The notes: a model not told the origin generated them from the letters alone. Shown: positions 23,196 to 34,385, numbered from the stretch's first letter. The stretch: 34,439 bases of DNA from Butyrivibrio sp. (GCA_024697425.1 JAILFT010000108.1:1-34439); one strand, 5' to 3'. Numbers and translations: made by a program.

Positions 23196-24548
23196 TCATA
23201 CCAGAAGCGTTTCCTCATTGAGAAATCCTGTGGGTATTACCCTTGTGACTTCTCCCGACACCGCGCCTTCAAAGGCCTTAGTACCCTCGCAGACAGCAAC
23301 TCTTACGTATCTGTCGGTATGTCCGATCATATAGTTCCTGCCGCCGTGCTTCTCCATGTCTTCCCAGAGAACATCAAGCGCTTCTCCAACGAAGGTCTTA
23401 CGATAACACTCGGACTGGGTCTTTGTCAAATCCAGCAGCACATCGCTCCTTGCACTCTTCTGTCTGTCGGTGAGCTGGTCCTTCATGCCTGCTGCCACCG
23501 TGCCCTTTCTGGGAGAGTACTTGAAAACATGCATCTCGTAGAAAGCAACTGCCTCAACAAAGCTCCTGCACTCCTCAAACTCCTCATCGGTCTCCCCCGG
23601 GAATCCGACTATGACATCTGTGGTAATAGCGGGTCTGTCAAAAGCCTCCCTGAGGAGTTTGACGCTCTCCATAAACTCCGCTGCAGTGTAGTGCCTGTTC
23701 ATCCTCTTTAAAACGGAATTGCAGCCGCTCTGAAGAGACAAGTGGAAGTGGGGACAGAGCTTTTTTATCTTCGCCAGCCTATCCACATTTTCACGGGTTA
23801 TCAGCCTGGGTTCTATTGACCCCATTCTTATCCTGTCGATGCCCTCTATGTCATTTATCTTTTCCAAAAGAGATATCAATGCAGGCTCGCCTTTATCGAT
23901 GCCGTAGGAGCCAACGTGAATACCCGTGATGACAACTTCCTTGCATCCCTTGGAGGAAAGATGGCTGATCTCTTTAAGGATATCCTCCTCGTCCCTGCTG
24001 CGGACCCTTCCTCTTGCATAGGGAATGACGCAGTAGGTACAGAACTGATTACAGCCGTCCTGGACTTTGATGTAGGCCCTGGTGTGCTCAGGAAGAGTTG
24101 TTAGGCTCATCTCCTCATAGGGACAGGGTTTATTGATATCAATAATGGTAGTTCCACCAAGAGTGTTGTCCGGTTTTTCGTTTCTGATGGCCAGGAACTC
24201 ATCCAGTATCTCTGCAATCTGGGACTTCTTGTTGTTACCGATGGCAAGGTCGATGCACTCGTCCTTTTTGACGCCCTCAAGTCCCGTCTCAACATAGCAG
24301 CCCACGGCCACTACAACAGCCTCTGGATTTTCCTTCCGAGCCCTGTGCAGCATCTGTCTGGACTTTCTGTCCGCAATGTTAGTAACGGTGCAGGTGTTGA
24401 TGATATACACGTCAGCTTCGCTGTCGAAGGGCACGATCTCGCTTCCCGACTCCCGAAGCTTCTGCTCCATTACGTCAAGTTCATAACTGTTAACTTTACA
24501 ACCAAGGTTATGTAGGGCAACCTTTAAACCCTTAACGTTATTTAGCAT
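23196..24548 (-). CDS. mtaB: tRNA t6A37 methylthiotransferase MtaB
   Basis: 450 residues from ATG 24548 (GAGG about 11 nt upstream); the ORF-track TTG start would lie inside the divergent promoter region. N-terminal UPF0004 domain with cluster cysteines 17, 53 and 84 (NLGCKVN, NTCTV, VGCY); radical SAM CxxxCxxC at 166/170/173 (CNQFCTYC); C-terminal TRAM-like region (about 375-440). LGCKVNSYE and GIHVGSYG match MtaB rather than MiaB. It converts t6A to ms2t6A at position 37 of ANN-decoding tRNAs. In B. subtilis this gene (yqeV) follows rsmE; here it is separated by iscS-like, thiI and the HPr-like gene. Confidence 0.94.
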   Translation of the reverse strand: MLNNVKGLKVALHNLGCKVNSYELDVMEQKLRESGSEIVPFDSEADVYIINTCTVTNIADRKSRQMLHRARKENPEAVVVAVGCYVETGLEGVKKDECIDLAIGNNKKSQIAEILDEFLAIRNEKPDNTLGGTTIIDINKPCPYEEMSLTTLPEHTRAYIKVQDGCNQFCTYCVIPYARGRVRSRDEEDILKEISHLSSKGCKEVVITGIHVGSYGIDKGEPALISLLEKINDIEGIDRIRMGSIEPRLITRENVDRLAKIKKLCPHFHLSLQSGCNSVLKRMNRHYTAAEFMESVKLLREAFDRPAITTDVIVGFPGETDEEFEECRSFVEAVAFYEMHVFKYSPRKGTVAAGMKDQLTDRQKSARSDVLLDLTKTQSECYRKTFVGEALDVLWEDMEKHGGRNYMIGHTDRYVRVAVCEGTKAFEGAVSGEVTRVIPTGFLNEETLLV

Positions 24549-24564
24549 ATAGATTAAATCCTCA

Positions 24565-24593
24565 TTGACTTTTGTCAATCTTGCGTATACTAT
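24565..24593 (+). promoter_or_regulatory. Promoter of the HPr-like gene
   Basis: TTGACT (24565-24570), 17-nt spacer, TACTAT (24588-24593); TATACT at 24586 with a 15-nt spacer is the alternative. The -35 lies inside a TTGAC-TTTT-GTCAA inverted repeat. The divergent mtaB promoter must occupy the same 71 nt. Confidence 0.5.
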
Positions 24594-24619
24594 AAAGAAA
24601 AGAAGGAGGTACTAGCGCA

Positions 24620-24850
24620 ATGAAGACCGTTAAAATTTCTTTAAATTCAATCGATAAGGTTAAGTCTTTTGTAAACGATATTACGAAGTTCGATTATGAT
24701 TTCGATCTCGTTTCCGGAAGATACGTTATCGATGCCAAGTCTATCATGGGAATCTTTTCACTGGACCTTTCAAAGCCCATTGATCTTAACATCCATGCTG
24801 AAGACGACGCAGATGAGGTTCTCGAAGTTCTGAAGCCTTACATGGTTTGA
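24620..24850 (+). CDS. HPr-like protein lacking the phosphocarrier histidine
   Basis: 76 residues aligned by eye with B. subtilis HPr. The second half is convincing: VIDAKSIMGIFSLDL matches the KSIMGVMSL region, keeping the Ser46-equivalent Ser41. The active-site loop GIHARP is replaced by SIDKVK, so neither His15 nor Arg17 is present and the protein cannot act in the normal PTS relay. A regulatory HPr/Crh-type role, through Ser41 phosphorylation by HPr kinase and CcpA binding, is possible but not shown. The Shine-Dalgarno AAGGAGG is excellent. It stands alone with its own promoter and terminator. Confidence 0.8.
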   Translation: MKTVKISLNSIDKVKSFVNDITKFDYDFDLVSGRYVIDAKSIMGIFSLDLSKPIDLNIHAEDDADEVLEVLKPYMV

Positions 24851-24885
24851 TCCCTACGGGTCAGACCCATTAAAAAGATTATTAC

Positions 24886-24920
24886 AGACCATCCTGAGCG
24901 ATCAGGGTGGTCTTTATATT
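24886..24920 (+). terminator. Terminator of the HPr-like gene
   Basis: AGACCA(T)CCTGA-GCGA-TCAGG(G)TGGTCT followed by TTATATTT. On the minus strand the same hairpin is followed by TGTAATAATCTTTTT, so it may also stop transcripts from thiI. Confidence 0.8.
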
Positions 24921-25032
24921 TGAGCAGAGCACTTGGTGAGGTATTATCGAACCTAGTGCGAGCCATGGGTGGACACCTGACGAGGTTCTTCACGAGTCTG
25001 GTGGAGCATCCCAGCGCAGAGCACCTCAGAGC
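24921..25032. other. Unassigned GC-rich spacer between HPr-like terminator and thiI end
   Basis: 112 nt without a gene, clearly richer in G+C than other spacers. It contains a direct repeat GCAGAGCAC (24924-24932 and 25016-25024) and an imperfect hairpin, GCACT...AGGT/ACCT...AGTGC (24930-24959). No closing stem like those of elements A-C is found. It may be a dispersed repeat or RNA remnant. Confidence 0.4.
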
Positions 25033-26244
25033 TTATTTCTTTATATCAATCACTTCATCAGTTTCAATTGCAACTCTTACCAGCTCATCAATTTTCTCAT
25101 AGAGATTTTCCTTCTCGTGCCTTTCGATAACATCAAGCCTGGGCTTTGTAACAGGATGCTTGGCAACGAAAATCGTGCAGCAGTCCTCGTAGGGCAGGAT
25201 TGATGTCTCATAGGCATCGATCTTAAGGGAAATATCAACGATATCCTGTTTATCAAAAGCGATAAGAGGCCTGTAAACGGGCATATCCTTGACCACCTCT
25301 CCTGTGCACATCAGGCTCTGCATGGTCTGGGAGGCCACCTGTCCGATGCTCTCTCCGGTGATAAGTCCCATACAGCCGGACTGATTAGCCAGAATGTCTG
25401 CAATCTTCATCATATATCTTCTCATGATGATGGTGAGCTCATCGTGAGGACACTTCTCATAGATGTACATCTGAATATCTGTAAAGTTGATGACATGGAG
25501 TTTAACACGTCCCGTGTACTTTGCAATGATCCCTGCAAGGTCCACAACCTTCTGCTTGGCCTTCTCGCTGGTATACGGGGGCGCATTGAAATAAACCGCC
25601 TCGATCTCAACACCTCTCTTGGCCACCATGTATCCGGCCACGGGAGAATCGATTCCTCCGGACAAAAGAAGCATCGCCTTACCGGCAGTTCCTATGGGCA
25701 TTCCTCCGGGTCCGGGAAGGATCTCGGAGAAGATGTTCAGCTTCTCTCTAAGCTCCACGTTAACAAGGATCTGGGGCTCATGGACATCAACCTTAAGGCC
25801 CTCGCTCTCGAAAGCCCCAAGAAGCTTTGCGCCAATTTCTGCGCCAAGCTCCATGGAATCCATGGGATAGCTCTTATCCACACGGCGAACCTTTACCTTA
25901 AAGGTCTTGTTCCTGTCAGGATATACTCCCGCAAAGAAGTCAACCACTGCCTTGCAGAGGTCCTCCACCTCAGGAAGCTTGCCCTCTCCGTTTCTTTCTA
26001 TTGTAACCGCAGGACAGATTCCTGTGATTCCGAATACTGTCTGAAGAGCAGAAACCGTCTCGTCAAAATCAAACTTCTCTGCCTCGATATAGATTCTTCC
26101 GGCAACTCTGGATACGCCAAACTCACCGTCACACTTTGCGAGAACTCTTTTAATCTGCCTGACCAGGGCATCCTCGAAGATATATCTGTTCTTGCCCTTA
26201 AGTCCTATCTCTGCGTATTTGATAACAAAAGCATGATACTGCAT
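25033..26244 (-). CDS. thiI: tRNA 4-thiouridine synthase ThiI
   Basis: 403 residues: N-terminal ferredoxin-like and THUMP domain (about 1-165), then the adenylating PP-loop domain with LLSGGIDSP (193-201). No C-terminal rhodanese domain is present, as in Bacillus-type ThiI, so sulfur must be delivered directly by a cysteine desulfurase. The desulfurase gene lies 11 nt upstream and is the obvious donor. It makes s4U8 in tRNA and may support thiamine synthesis. GGGAG lies 7 nt before the ATG. Confidence 0.96.
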   Translation of the reverse strand: MQYHAFVIKYAEIGLKGKNRYIFEDALVRQIKRVLAKCDGEFGVSRVAGRIYIEAEKFDFDETVSALQTVFGITGICPAVTIERNGEGKLPEVEDLCKAVVDFFAGVYPDRNKTFKVKVRRVDKSYPMDSMELGAEIGAKLLGAFESEGLKVDVHEPQILVNVELREKLNIFSEILPGPGGMPIGTAGKAMLLLSGGIDSPVAGYMVAKRGVEIEAVYFNAPPYTSEKAKQKVVDLAGIIAKYTGRVKLHVINFTDIQMYIYEKCPHDELTIIMRRYMMKIADILANQSGCMGLITGESIGQVASQTMQSLMCTGEVVKDMPVYRPLIAFDKQDIVDISLKIDAYETSILPYEDCCTIFVAKHPVTKPRLDVIERHEKENLYEKIDELVRVAIETDEVIDIKK

Positions 26245-26255
26245 ATGTTTCTCCC

Positions 26256-27413
26256 TTATCTTCTGTAAAACTTCCTCATGGTGTCCACCTGAGACTTAAG
26301 TGTATCAATCAGATAATCTATCTCCTCTTTGGTGGTCTCCAGTGACATGCTGATACGAATTGTCGACTCCAAAAGATCCTTATCAAGACCGATTGCCCGC
26401 AAAGTATCGGAAACATGCGGGTTATTGGAGGTGCAGGCGCTTCCCGCAGACACATAGATTTCCTTGCTGCTGAGCATGTTAAGCACCGTCTCCGCTCTAA
26501 GGCCCCTTATGGAGAGACTCACAATGTGGGGCGCTCCCTTATAGCACTCAGGCCCGTTGAGCTTTATATCTGAAATTCCCGCCTCAAGGCTGTCCATAAG
26601 GTACTTCTTGAGCTCGTAGAGATTCCTGATCTTCTCGTCAAAATTCTCATAGCACATCTTTGCCGCAAGAGCCATTCCCGCGCAGCCCGGAACATTCTCG
26701 GTTCCGGATCTCATACCCTTTTGCTGGCCTCCGCCGTAGCAGATGGGGCTTATCTTGGTTCCCTTTTTGATGTAGAGGAATCCCACGCCCTTAGGGCCAT
26801 GGATCTTGTGAGAGCTTACCGACATAAGGTCTATGTTCATGGATCTTGGGCGAAGCACCAGTTTGCCATAGCCCTGGACCGCATCCACATGGAATACAAT
26901 ATCCTTCCTGAATGCCTTTATCAGCTTGCCGGCTTCCTCCAGAGGCTGAACCGAACCGATCTCATTGTTCACCGCCATTATGGAAACCAGGATGGTGTCC
27001 TCCCTGAGGGCCGCCTTAAGATCCTCAAGCCTTATAACGCCGTATTCATCCACCGGAAGGTATGTAATCTCAAATCCCTGTCTCTGCAGTTCTGCGCAGG
27101 TCTCTGAAACCGCCGGGTGCTCGATGGAGGTTGTTATGATGTGCTTACCCCTCCAGGCATTGGCCTTGGCTGTTCCAAGAATTGCCAGATTGTCCGACTC
27201 AGTGCCGCCGGAGGTAAACAAGATCTCCGAGGGATCAACCTTAAGTGTCCCCGCTATTATCTCCCTTGCGGAAAAGAGCCTGCTGTCAGCCATGGTTCCC
27301 ATATGATGGACGCTGGAGGCGTTTCCGTATTCTTCTGTCATGACTTTGGCCACCAGCTGTGCGACCTCGTCAAAGGCCCTTGTGGTGGCTGAATTATCCA
27401 AATATGCTTTCAT
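26256..27413 (-). CDS. Cysteine desulfurase (NifS/IscS family)
   Basis: 385 residues, PLP-dependent. TSGGTESDNLAI (68-79), HPAVSE (99-104), NNEIGSVQP, HVDAVQGYGK, the PLP lysine Lys203 in SSHKIHGPKG, and the catalytic Cys327 in SACTSNNP. It removes sulfur from cysteine and most likely passes it to ThiI, like B. subtilis NifZ next to thiI. No iscU or regulator gene is nearby, which argues for a dedicated tRNA thiolation donor. It follows rsmE by 8 nt in the same operon. Confidence 0.94.
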   Translation of the reverse strand: MKAYLDNSATTRAFDEVAQLVAKVMTEEYGNASSVHHMGTMADSRLFSAREIIAGTLKVDPSEILFTSGGTESDNLAILGTAKANAWRGKHIITTSIEHPAVSETCAELQRQGFEITYLPVDEYGVIRLEDLKAALREDTILVSIMAVNNEIGSVQPLEEAGKLIKAFRKDIVFHVDAVQGYGKLVLRPRSMNIDLMSVSSHKIHGPKGVGFLYIKKGTKISPICYGGGQQKGMRSGTENVPGCAGMALAAKMCYENFDEKIRNLYELKKYLMDSLEAGISDIKLNGPECYKGAPHIVSLSIRGLRAETVLNMLSSKEIYVSAGSACTSNNPHVSDTLRAIGLDKDLLESTIRISMSLETTKEEIDYLIDTLKSQVDTMRKFYRR

Positions 27414-27421
27414 AATATCTT

Positions 27422-28177
27422 TTATCTCTCAAAATGGTACATGAGCCAGGAGATAATGGTGAATCCCGCTGTCTCAGTCCTTAATATTCTTCTGCCCAGG
27501 GTAATGGGCTTAATGTCATTGTCCATGCAAAGATTTATCTCATCCTCTGAAAAACCTCCCTCTGGACCTATAAACACAGCTACGCTCTGGCCCGGCTCAA
27601 TACCGTCGATAAGAGCTCTTGTCACGGAGATGTCCTCTGCATTCTCATAGGGGATCATTTTAACATCTATCCCCTCACTTTTACAAAGCTCGATAGCCTG
27701 CTTCATGGTAACAGGCATGGAAACTTCAGGGATGATGGCGCGCTTACTCTGCTTGGCCGCAGCTTCCGCTATGGCCTGCCACCTGCCAACCTTGCTCTTT
27801 GCCTTCTTCTCATCAAGCTTGACGATGCATCTTTTGGTAGACATGGGGATCACCTTGTAGGCACCCAGTTCTACGGCCTTCTGGATTATCAGCTCCATCT
27901 TGTCCACCTTGGGAAGCCCCTGGAAAAGATATATCTTTGAAGGAAGCTCCCTGCCCTGCTCCTCGATGAAGCAAAGCTTTCCAAGAACGCTCTCGGGAGT
28001 GATCTCTTCTATCTCGTAAAAGAGCTCCCGGCCGTCCCCGTCTCTTTCGCTGACGGAGAACTGCTCTCCCTTCTGCATGCGAAGGACATTCGCGATATGA
28101 TTGTAATCGGCTCCGGTTATCTCAACCGTCTTGCAGTCTGCGGAAATCTGACTGCTGTCCACAAAAAAATGATACAT
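27422..28177 (-). CDS. rsmE: 16S rRNA m3U1498 methyltransferase RsmE
   Basis: 251 residues. N-terminal PUA-like domain (MYHFFVDSSQI, HIANVLRMQKGE) and C-terminal SPOUT methyltransferase knot with QKAVELGAYKVIP, FIGPEGGFSEDEI and LGRRILRTETAG. The start codon shares one base with the prmA stop (TAATG), so translation is coupled. It has the usual position after prmA. Confidence 0.96.
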   Translation of the reverse strand: MYHFFVDSSQISADCKTVEITGADYNHIANVLRMQKGEQFSVSERDGDGRELFYEIEEITPESVLGKLCFIEEQGRELPSKIYLFQGLPKVDKMELIIQKAVELGAYKVIPMSTKRCIVKLDEKKAKSKVGRWQAIAEAAAKQSKRAIIPEVSMPVTMKQAIELCKSEGIDVKMIPYENAEDISVTRALIDGIEPGQSVAVFIGPEGGFSEDEINLCMDNDIKPITLGRRILRTETAGFTIISWLMYHFER

Positions 28178-29214
28178 TAGTTTTTCCTCGAAGTGATGGA
28201 AACCCAGTCGCCCTGATGATGGATCTCCAGGATCTCAAGGCCTGCATCCAGATGTGCCTTTTTGACCTCTTCTTCCTTGGTATTGATGATACCGGAGGTG
28301 ATGTAGATGCCGCCCTTCTTGAGCTGTCCCAGGATTACGGGAGTGAGGGGCACCAGCACGTTAGCCAGAATATTGGCCACTACAATATCATATTTATCGT
28401 AACCGACAGTGTCCTGAACAGTCTTATCATCAATGATATTTCCTATCATCATGTCAAACTTATCGGGAGCAATGCCGTTGTTTTCCATATTTTCCTTAAC
28501 GGCGGGAACGGCACACTTATCAAGATCCGTACCGACAGCATGTCTGGCTCCGAACATAAGGGCAAGTATGGAGAGAACTCCGCTTCCTGTTCCCACATCC
28601 AAAAGCTCGGTTTCGGGAGTGACATACTTCTTGAGCATGCGGATACAAAGCTGTGTTGTCTCATGCATTCCGGTTCCGAAAGCAGTTCCGGGATCGATGT
28701 GCAGCACCATGGAAGCCTTATCTTCGTCCTCAGCGCTCTCTTTTTCCCATGAAGGAATCACAAGTATATCATCAATATAGAATTTGTGGAAGTACTGTTT
28801 CCAGTTATTGATCCAGTCTATGTCCTCGGTAACATCCACAGAGATGGTTCCGTCACCGATATCGGAAAATTCCTTGAGTTCATCGAGCTTCTCTCTTATA
28901 GCAGCCTGCATCTCCTCCGGAGTCTTAAGTACTTTCTCGTATTCTCCCTCATCATTTGGAAGTTCAACGGTGAGCATGTTGTTGTCATCTATCTCCAGGA
29001 AAAAGTTAAGATAGGCAACACCGCTCTCAATCTTAGGTCCGTTGTCGTCCGGCTCAAGCTCGGGAGCATCAATGAACATCTGCTCCTTGTCCTGGGCGGT
29101 AAGAGGAGCGTTGTCCTCTATCTGAGCACCCTCAAGGCCAATGTCCTCAAGGTAGCTGACAATGATATCCTCGGACTCTTCGTTGGTGCGAACTCTAAAT
29201 CTCATCCATTTCAT
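28177..29214 (-). CDS. prmA: Ribosomal protein L11 methyltransferase PrmA
   Basis: 345 residues. N-terminal substrate-binding domain (about 1-140) and SAM domain with LLDVGTGSGVLSILAL, GTDLDKCAVPAVKENMENN and VVANILANVLVPL, the PrmA-specific NxLA motif. It trimethylates L11 in relatives. AGAGGA lies 9 nt before the ATG. It is separated from dnaJ by a 160-nt spacer holding element A, so its expression may be uncoupled from the heat-shock genes. Confidence 0.95.
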   Translation of the reverse strand: MKWMRFRVRTNEESEDIIVSYLEDIGLEGAQIEDNAPLTAQDKEQMFIDAPELEPDDNGPKIESGVAYLNFFLEIDDNNMLTVELPNDEGEYEKVLKTPEEMQAAIREKLDELKEFSDIGDGTISVDVTEDIDWINNWKQYFHKFYIDDILVIPSWEKESAEDEDKASMVLHIDPGTAFGTGMHETTQLCIRMLKKYVTPETELLDVGTGSGVLSILALMFGARHAVGTDLDKCAVPAVKENMENNGIAPDKFDMMIGNIIDDKTVQDTVGYDKYDIVVANILANVLVPLTPVILGQLKKGGIYITSGIINTKEEEVKKAHLDAGLEILEIHHQGDWVSITSRKN

Positions 29215-29244
29215 AAGTCATATTCCTCTTTATATACGCACTAA

Positions 29245-29375
29245 ATCGCGTAAAGCTGACACGCCCTCGCAAATGCCTGACATTTACGAGCACGTGTTAA
29301 ACGTCATATGATCACCGGCCGGCTTTTGTGCAAACACACGCCTGCCGGTGCCCCCATGACTTAGCTTCACGCGAT
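29245..29375 (-). ncRNA. Structured intergenic element A (dnaJ-prmA)
   Basis: The minus strand folds as a three-way junction. The closing stem pairs ATCGCGTGAAGCT (29375-29363) with AGCTTTACGCGAT (29257-29245), 13 bp with one G-U that is an A-C mismatch on the plus strand. One arm (29360-29303) has GTCAT/ATGAC and CACCGG/CCGGTG with inner pairing. The second (29296-29260) is a 16-bp arm CACGTGCTCGTAAATG/CATTTGCGAGGGCGTG with one mismatch and a 5-nt loop. The 5' strand overlaps the dnaJ stop, and the 3' strand ends 30 nt before prmA. There is no U-tract. Confidence 0.6.
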
Positions 29376-30553
29376 CATTCCCAAAACTTCTTTTTCTTTT
29401 TGCCGCCTGATCCACCGGGATCCTTGCTGTCGCCGCTTCCCATCACACGCTCTGCTGCAGTGAGGGAATCACCTGTCTTCTCATCAAACTTCTTAAGAAG
29501 ATCCTTGGCCTCCTTTGAGAGTTTCTCGGGAACCTGAACCACCAGAGTAACATAGTGGTCGCCTCTCTGATCCTTGTCCCTGAGGGAAGGTACACCCTTG
29601 CCCCTTAATCTTACCCTTGTATCGGTCTGGGTTCCGGCCTTAACATCGTAGGCAACCTTGCCGTCAACTGTATCAATAAGAACAGTTCCGCCAAGAGCTG
29701 CAATAGCAAAGGATACGGGAACCATTGAGTAGATATTGTAGCCGTCCCTCTGGAAAATAGGATGATCGGATACAATAACCTCAACAAGAAGGTCTCCTCT
29801 TGGTCCGCCGTTCACACCGGGCTCACCCTTATCCCTTATCCTTACGCTCTGTCCGTTATCAATTCCTGCAGGAATGGTGACCTTGATCTTCTTTCTGCTG
29901 GCAATATATCCGCTTCCGTGACAGTCTGTACACTTCTCCTTGATGACCTTACCTGTGCCTCCGCACTCGGGACAGGTCTGAACATTTCTTACTGTTCCGA
30001 AGAAAGACTGCTGTGTATATACAATCTGTCCCTTACCGCCGCACTTTGTACAGGTCTGAGCCGTTGTTCCGGGCTTAGCTCCTGTTCCGTGGCAGGTAGG
30101 GCAGGGATCCTTCATGGTAAGTTCCAGCTCCTTCTCGCAGCCGAATACAGCCTCAAGGAAGGTGACTCTTACGCTGGCTCTTAAGTTTGCGCCCTTTGAA
30201 GGTCCGCTTCTGGCGCCGCCTCTTGAACGACCGCCGCCAAAGAAATCACCGAAGATATCACCAAAGATATCGCCGAAGTCAGCACCGCTGAAGTCAAAGC
30301 CTCCGAATCCGCCCTGACCACCTTCAAAAGCAGCATGACCGAACTGATCGTACTGGCGCTTCTTCTCCGGATCACTAAGAACCGCATATGCCTCTGAAGC
30401 CTCTTTAAACTTCTCGGCAGCTGCATCATCTCCGGGGTTCATATCAGGATGATACTTCTTGGCCAGGACTCTGTAGGCTTTCTTTATCTCTTCCTCCGTG
30501 GCGTTCTTGCCAACACCAAGGACCTCGTAATAATCTCGTTTCTGTTCTGCCAT
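29375..30553 (-). CDS. dnaJ: Chaperone DnaJ
   Basis: 392 residues, type I (full) DnaJ. J domain 1-70 with HPD at 35-37, Gly/Phe-rich linker ([22 protein letters not shown]), four CxxCxGxG zinc repeats ([32 protein letters not shown]), C-terminal substrate-binding domains, and a basic tail [10 protein letters not shown]. It stimulates DnaK ATPase and delivers substrates. AGAGGA precedes the ATG. A strong hairpin separates it from dnaK. Confidence 0.97.
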   Translation of the reverse strand: MAEQKRDYYEVLGVGKNATEEEIKKAYRVLAKKYHPDMNPGDDAAAEKFKEASEAYAVLSDPEKKRQYDQFGHAAFEGGQGGFGGFDFSGADFGDIFGDIFGDFFGGGRSRGGARSGPSKGANLRASVRVTFLEAVFGCEKELELTMKDPCPTCHGTGAKPGTTAQTCTKCGGKGQIVYTQQSFFGTVRNVQTCPECGGTGKVIKEKCTDCHGSGYIASRKKIKVTIPAGIDNGQSVRIRDKGEPGVNGGPRGDLLVEVIVSDHPIFQRDGYNIYSMVPVSFAIAALGGTVLIDTVDGKVAYDVKAGTQTDTRVRLRGKGVPSLRDKDQRGDHYVTLVVQVPEKLSKEAKDLLKKFDEKTGDSLTAAERVMGSGDSKDPGGSGGKKKKKFWE

Positions 30554-30579
30554 AAATGTTCCTCTGTATTAATCTCCTA

Positions 30580-30609
30580 TTAGCCAGACGGCATACACCG
30601 CCTGGCTAA
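30580..30609 (-). other. dnaK-dnaJ intercistronic hairpin
   Basis: Minus-strand TTAGCCAGGCGG, 6-nt loop, CCGTCTGGCTAA: 12 bp including one G-U, 28 nt after the dnaK stop. No U-tract follows, so it is more likely a processing or 3'-stabilising structure that keeps dnaK mRNA more abundant than dnaJ mRNA. Confidence 0.65.
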
Positions 30610-30637
30610 TAATTATAACATCTTTTTGAGAAAATGC

Positions 30638-33279
<2,642 letters not shown>

Positions 33280-33300
33280 ACCAAATGCCTCCTTATCCTG

Positions 33301-34332
33301 CTATTCCTTTTTATATAGATCATCAAGCGCATGTCGCATATTTTTCAAAGTTGAGATAACCTTGTCATAATCCATTCGCTTAGGTCCGATGATTCCTACG
33401 GTACCCTTCATGCCATCACCCAGTTCATAGGTTGCAGTTACAACGCTGCAGTCCTTCATGGCCTGAACAGGAGTCTCGTTTCCGATGTACACCTGAATGC
33501 CTGTCTCTCCGCTCTCAGCAGAAAGAGTGTTCTCTACGATACTGGACAGATCGCTTGTATCCTCAAAGGTGCTAAGGAGCTCACTTGCCTTGGCATTGTC
33601 TGTAAGCTCAGGATACTTAAAGAAGTTTGTTGTACCGCTTGTATATATCTGAAGATCTTCATCAGCTGTGATTGATTCTGCAGCTGCATCGATCACGTTA
33701 CCTATGATCTCACTGTGGATACCGGCCTCCTGCTTGACTGCGGCTATAAGGCCAAGATTGATATCCTCAACTGCCAGTCCGTCAAGCCTTGTATTCAAAA
33801 GAATATTGAGCTTGAGCATTGTGGCATCATCCAAAATCTCTTCAACGGTTATGATCTTGTTCTTGATAACATTGCCTTCTATGACGATAGTTGCAAGAAG
33901 ATGTTCATCGTCCACCTTGGAGATCTGGATGAACTTAAGCTTGTTCTTGCGGATCTGTGGAGCTGAGATCATTGTGGCGTAATTGGTATCAACTGCCAGG
34001 GTCTTAGCCACCTGTTTAAGGAGATTCTCAAGCTTCTCTTCCTTATCAAGAAGCATCTCCTTCATATTCTCAACTTCCTGCTCCTTTTCCCTCAGCATCT
34101 CATCTACATATACTCTGTAGCCCTGATCTGAAGGGATACGACCAGCTGAAGTGTGGGGCTGCAAAATAAGCCCCATCTCCTCAAGGTCTGCCATCTCATT
34201 TCTGATGGTGGCTGAGCTAAGGTTAAGATCCGTGTATTTGGAGATCGTCCTGCTGCCTACCGGCTCTCCGGTCTCCAAATAGTTCTTAACTATTGCATGA
34301 AGTATGATCCGTTTTCTTTCGTCAAGTTCCAA
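33301..34332 (-). CDS. hrcA: Heat-inducible transcription repressor HrcA
   Basis: 343 residues, full length. N-terminal winged helix (1-75) with PVGSRTISKYTDLNLSSATIRNEMADLEEMGLI, GAF-like domain in the middle, and the C-terminal GTVGIIGPKRMDYDKVISTL block. It binds CIRCE and needs GroEL to stay active in studied species. The start is TTG, with AGAGGT 7 nt upstream. It is the first gene of its own target operon, giving negative feedback. Confidence 0.97.
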   Translation of the reverse strand: MELDERKRIILHAIVKNYLETGEPVGSRTISKYTDLNLSSATIRNEMADLEEMGLILQPHTSAGRIPSDQGYRVYVDEMLREKEQEVENMKEMLLDKEEKLENLLKQVAKTLAVDTNYATMISAPQIRKNKLKFIQISKVDDEHLLATIVIEGNVIKNKIITVEEILDDATMLKLNILLNTRLDGLAVEDINLGLIAAVKQEAGIHSEIIGNVIDAAAESITADEDLQIYTSGTTNFFKYPELTDNAKASELLSTFEDTSDLSSIVENTLSAESGETGIQVYIGNETPVQAMKDCSVVTATYELGDGMKGTVGIIGPKRMDYDKVISTLKNMRHALDDLYKKE

Positions 34333-34385
34333 ACTGCACCTCTTCCTCTGTTAACCGGTTTTCATCGGAATGGTTCTTTGGGATG

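Noticed and set aside
24940-24975. tRNA-like GGTTCGAT word in the thiI downstream spacer (minus strand)
   Set aside because: No acceptor or anticodon stem can be formed; the supposed T-arm pairs only 4 bp.
25444-26268. 274-codon plus-strand ORF opposite thiI
   Set aside because: Antisense shadow caused by codon bias; the ThiI frame carries the PP-loop and THUMP domain.
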